NCBI GenBank assembly: GCA_001829505.1
Contig: MIBK01000113.1
Coordinates: 1 to 9,097, forward strand
DNA length: 9,097 nucleotides
Reading direction: 5' to 3'
From: Spirochaetes bacterium RBG_16_67_19
GTDB taxonomy: Bacteria > Spirochaetota > Spirochaetia > SZUA-6 > DRHE01
Part shown: positions 8,971-9,097 of the stretch, in pieces
Position numbering within the stretch: position 1 is the first letter of the stretch
Layout: the number at the start of each line of letters is the position of its first letter
Made by a program: the position numbers and the translations under genes
The notes under the pieces: model-generated
What the model was told of the DNA's origin: nothing
Database searches by the model: none
Seen by the model: the letters and a program-made list of their open reading frames with translations, nothing else

Positions 8971-9097
8971 ATGCTGAACGTCGAGCGTTACCGATACACC
9001 AGCAGGCGCCGGTCCAAGAAGGGCTGGCTGGTCCTGCTGATCCTGGTCCTGGTGGCCGGCGGCGCAGCCGCGGCCTGGTGGCTGGGAGGGGACGAGC
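8971..9097 (+). CDS. Membrane-anchored protein, N-terminus only (3' partial)
   Basis: An ATG at 8971 opens a frame that runs to the window end (42 codons). It has a basic N-terminus (RRRSKKG), then a hydrophobic helix at about residues 19-37 (WLVLLILVLVAGGAAAAWW) and a short GGDE exit. This predicts one N-in transmembrane anchor or an uncleaved signal with the body outside the cytoplasm. It starts 13 bases after the P1 helix of rnpB. No Shine-Dalgarno-like purine run precedes it. TAATAT (8962-8967) lies just upstream and is a poor -10 candidate. The family cannot be named from this fragment. The real start could be elsewhere if the rnpB 3' region serves as leader. Confidence 0.7.
   Translation, partial: MLNVERYRYTSRRRSKKGWLVLLILVLVAGGAAAAWWLGGDE

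Overview
The window carries conserved housekeeping genes, all on the + strand, in a GC-rich genome (about two-thirds GC by eye). The layout suggests a spirochaete (Spirochaetota, Treponema/Spirochaeta-like). The evidence is a large surface protein of FlgD-type Ig repeats ending in an OmpA-like domain, followed by mltG, dnaG, rpoD, a C4 zinc-ribbon coiled-coil protein and rnpB. This phylum assignment rests on gene order and protein style recalled from memory, not on a search.

Layout: (1) 1-62, a perfect 31-bp tandem duplication at the window edge. (2) To 3166, the 3' part of a large gene for a repeat-rich envelope protein with a C-terminal peptidoglycan-binding OmpA-like domain. (3) 3195-4235, mltG, endolytic murein transglycosylase. 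(4) 4250-6013, dnaG primase, with an unusually AT-rich patch near 5297-5425 that contains a promoter-like sequence. (5) 6010-7734, rpoD, the primary sigma factor, whose start overlaps the dnaG stop by four bases (ATGA). (6) 7752-8570, a coiled-coil C4 zinc-ribbon protein with a strongly acidic tail. (7) about 8578-8957, RNase P RNA (rnpB), beginning only seven bases after the preceding stop codon. (8) 8971 to the end, the first 42 codons of a membrane-anchored protein.

Gaps between genes are 28, 14, -4, 17, 7 and 13 bases, and no intrinsic terminator (stable hairpin followed by a T-run) is visible. The block from mltG onward, and possibly from the repeat protein, is therefore probably read as one transcript. 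It is a variant of the classical macromolecular-synthesis operon (rpsU-dnaG-rpoD in E. coli). Here a peptidoglycan enzyme takes the upstream place and a zinc-ribbon gene plus rnpB follow. Replication priming, housekeeping transcription, tRNA 5' maturation and cell-wall synthesis may thus be co-expressed.

I found no mobile element, CRISPR array, tRNA gene, toxin-antitoxin pair or defence system. No gap longer than 300 bases lacks a gene. The points most worth a second look are the rnpB/CDS junction, the possible rpoD promoter inside dnaG, the 211-residue super-repeat of the surface protein, the altered peptidoglycan-binding motif of its OmpA-like domain, and the edge duplication.
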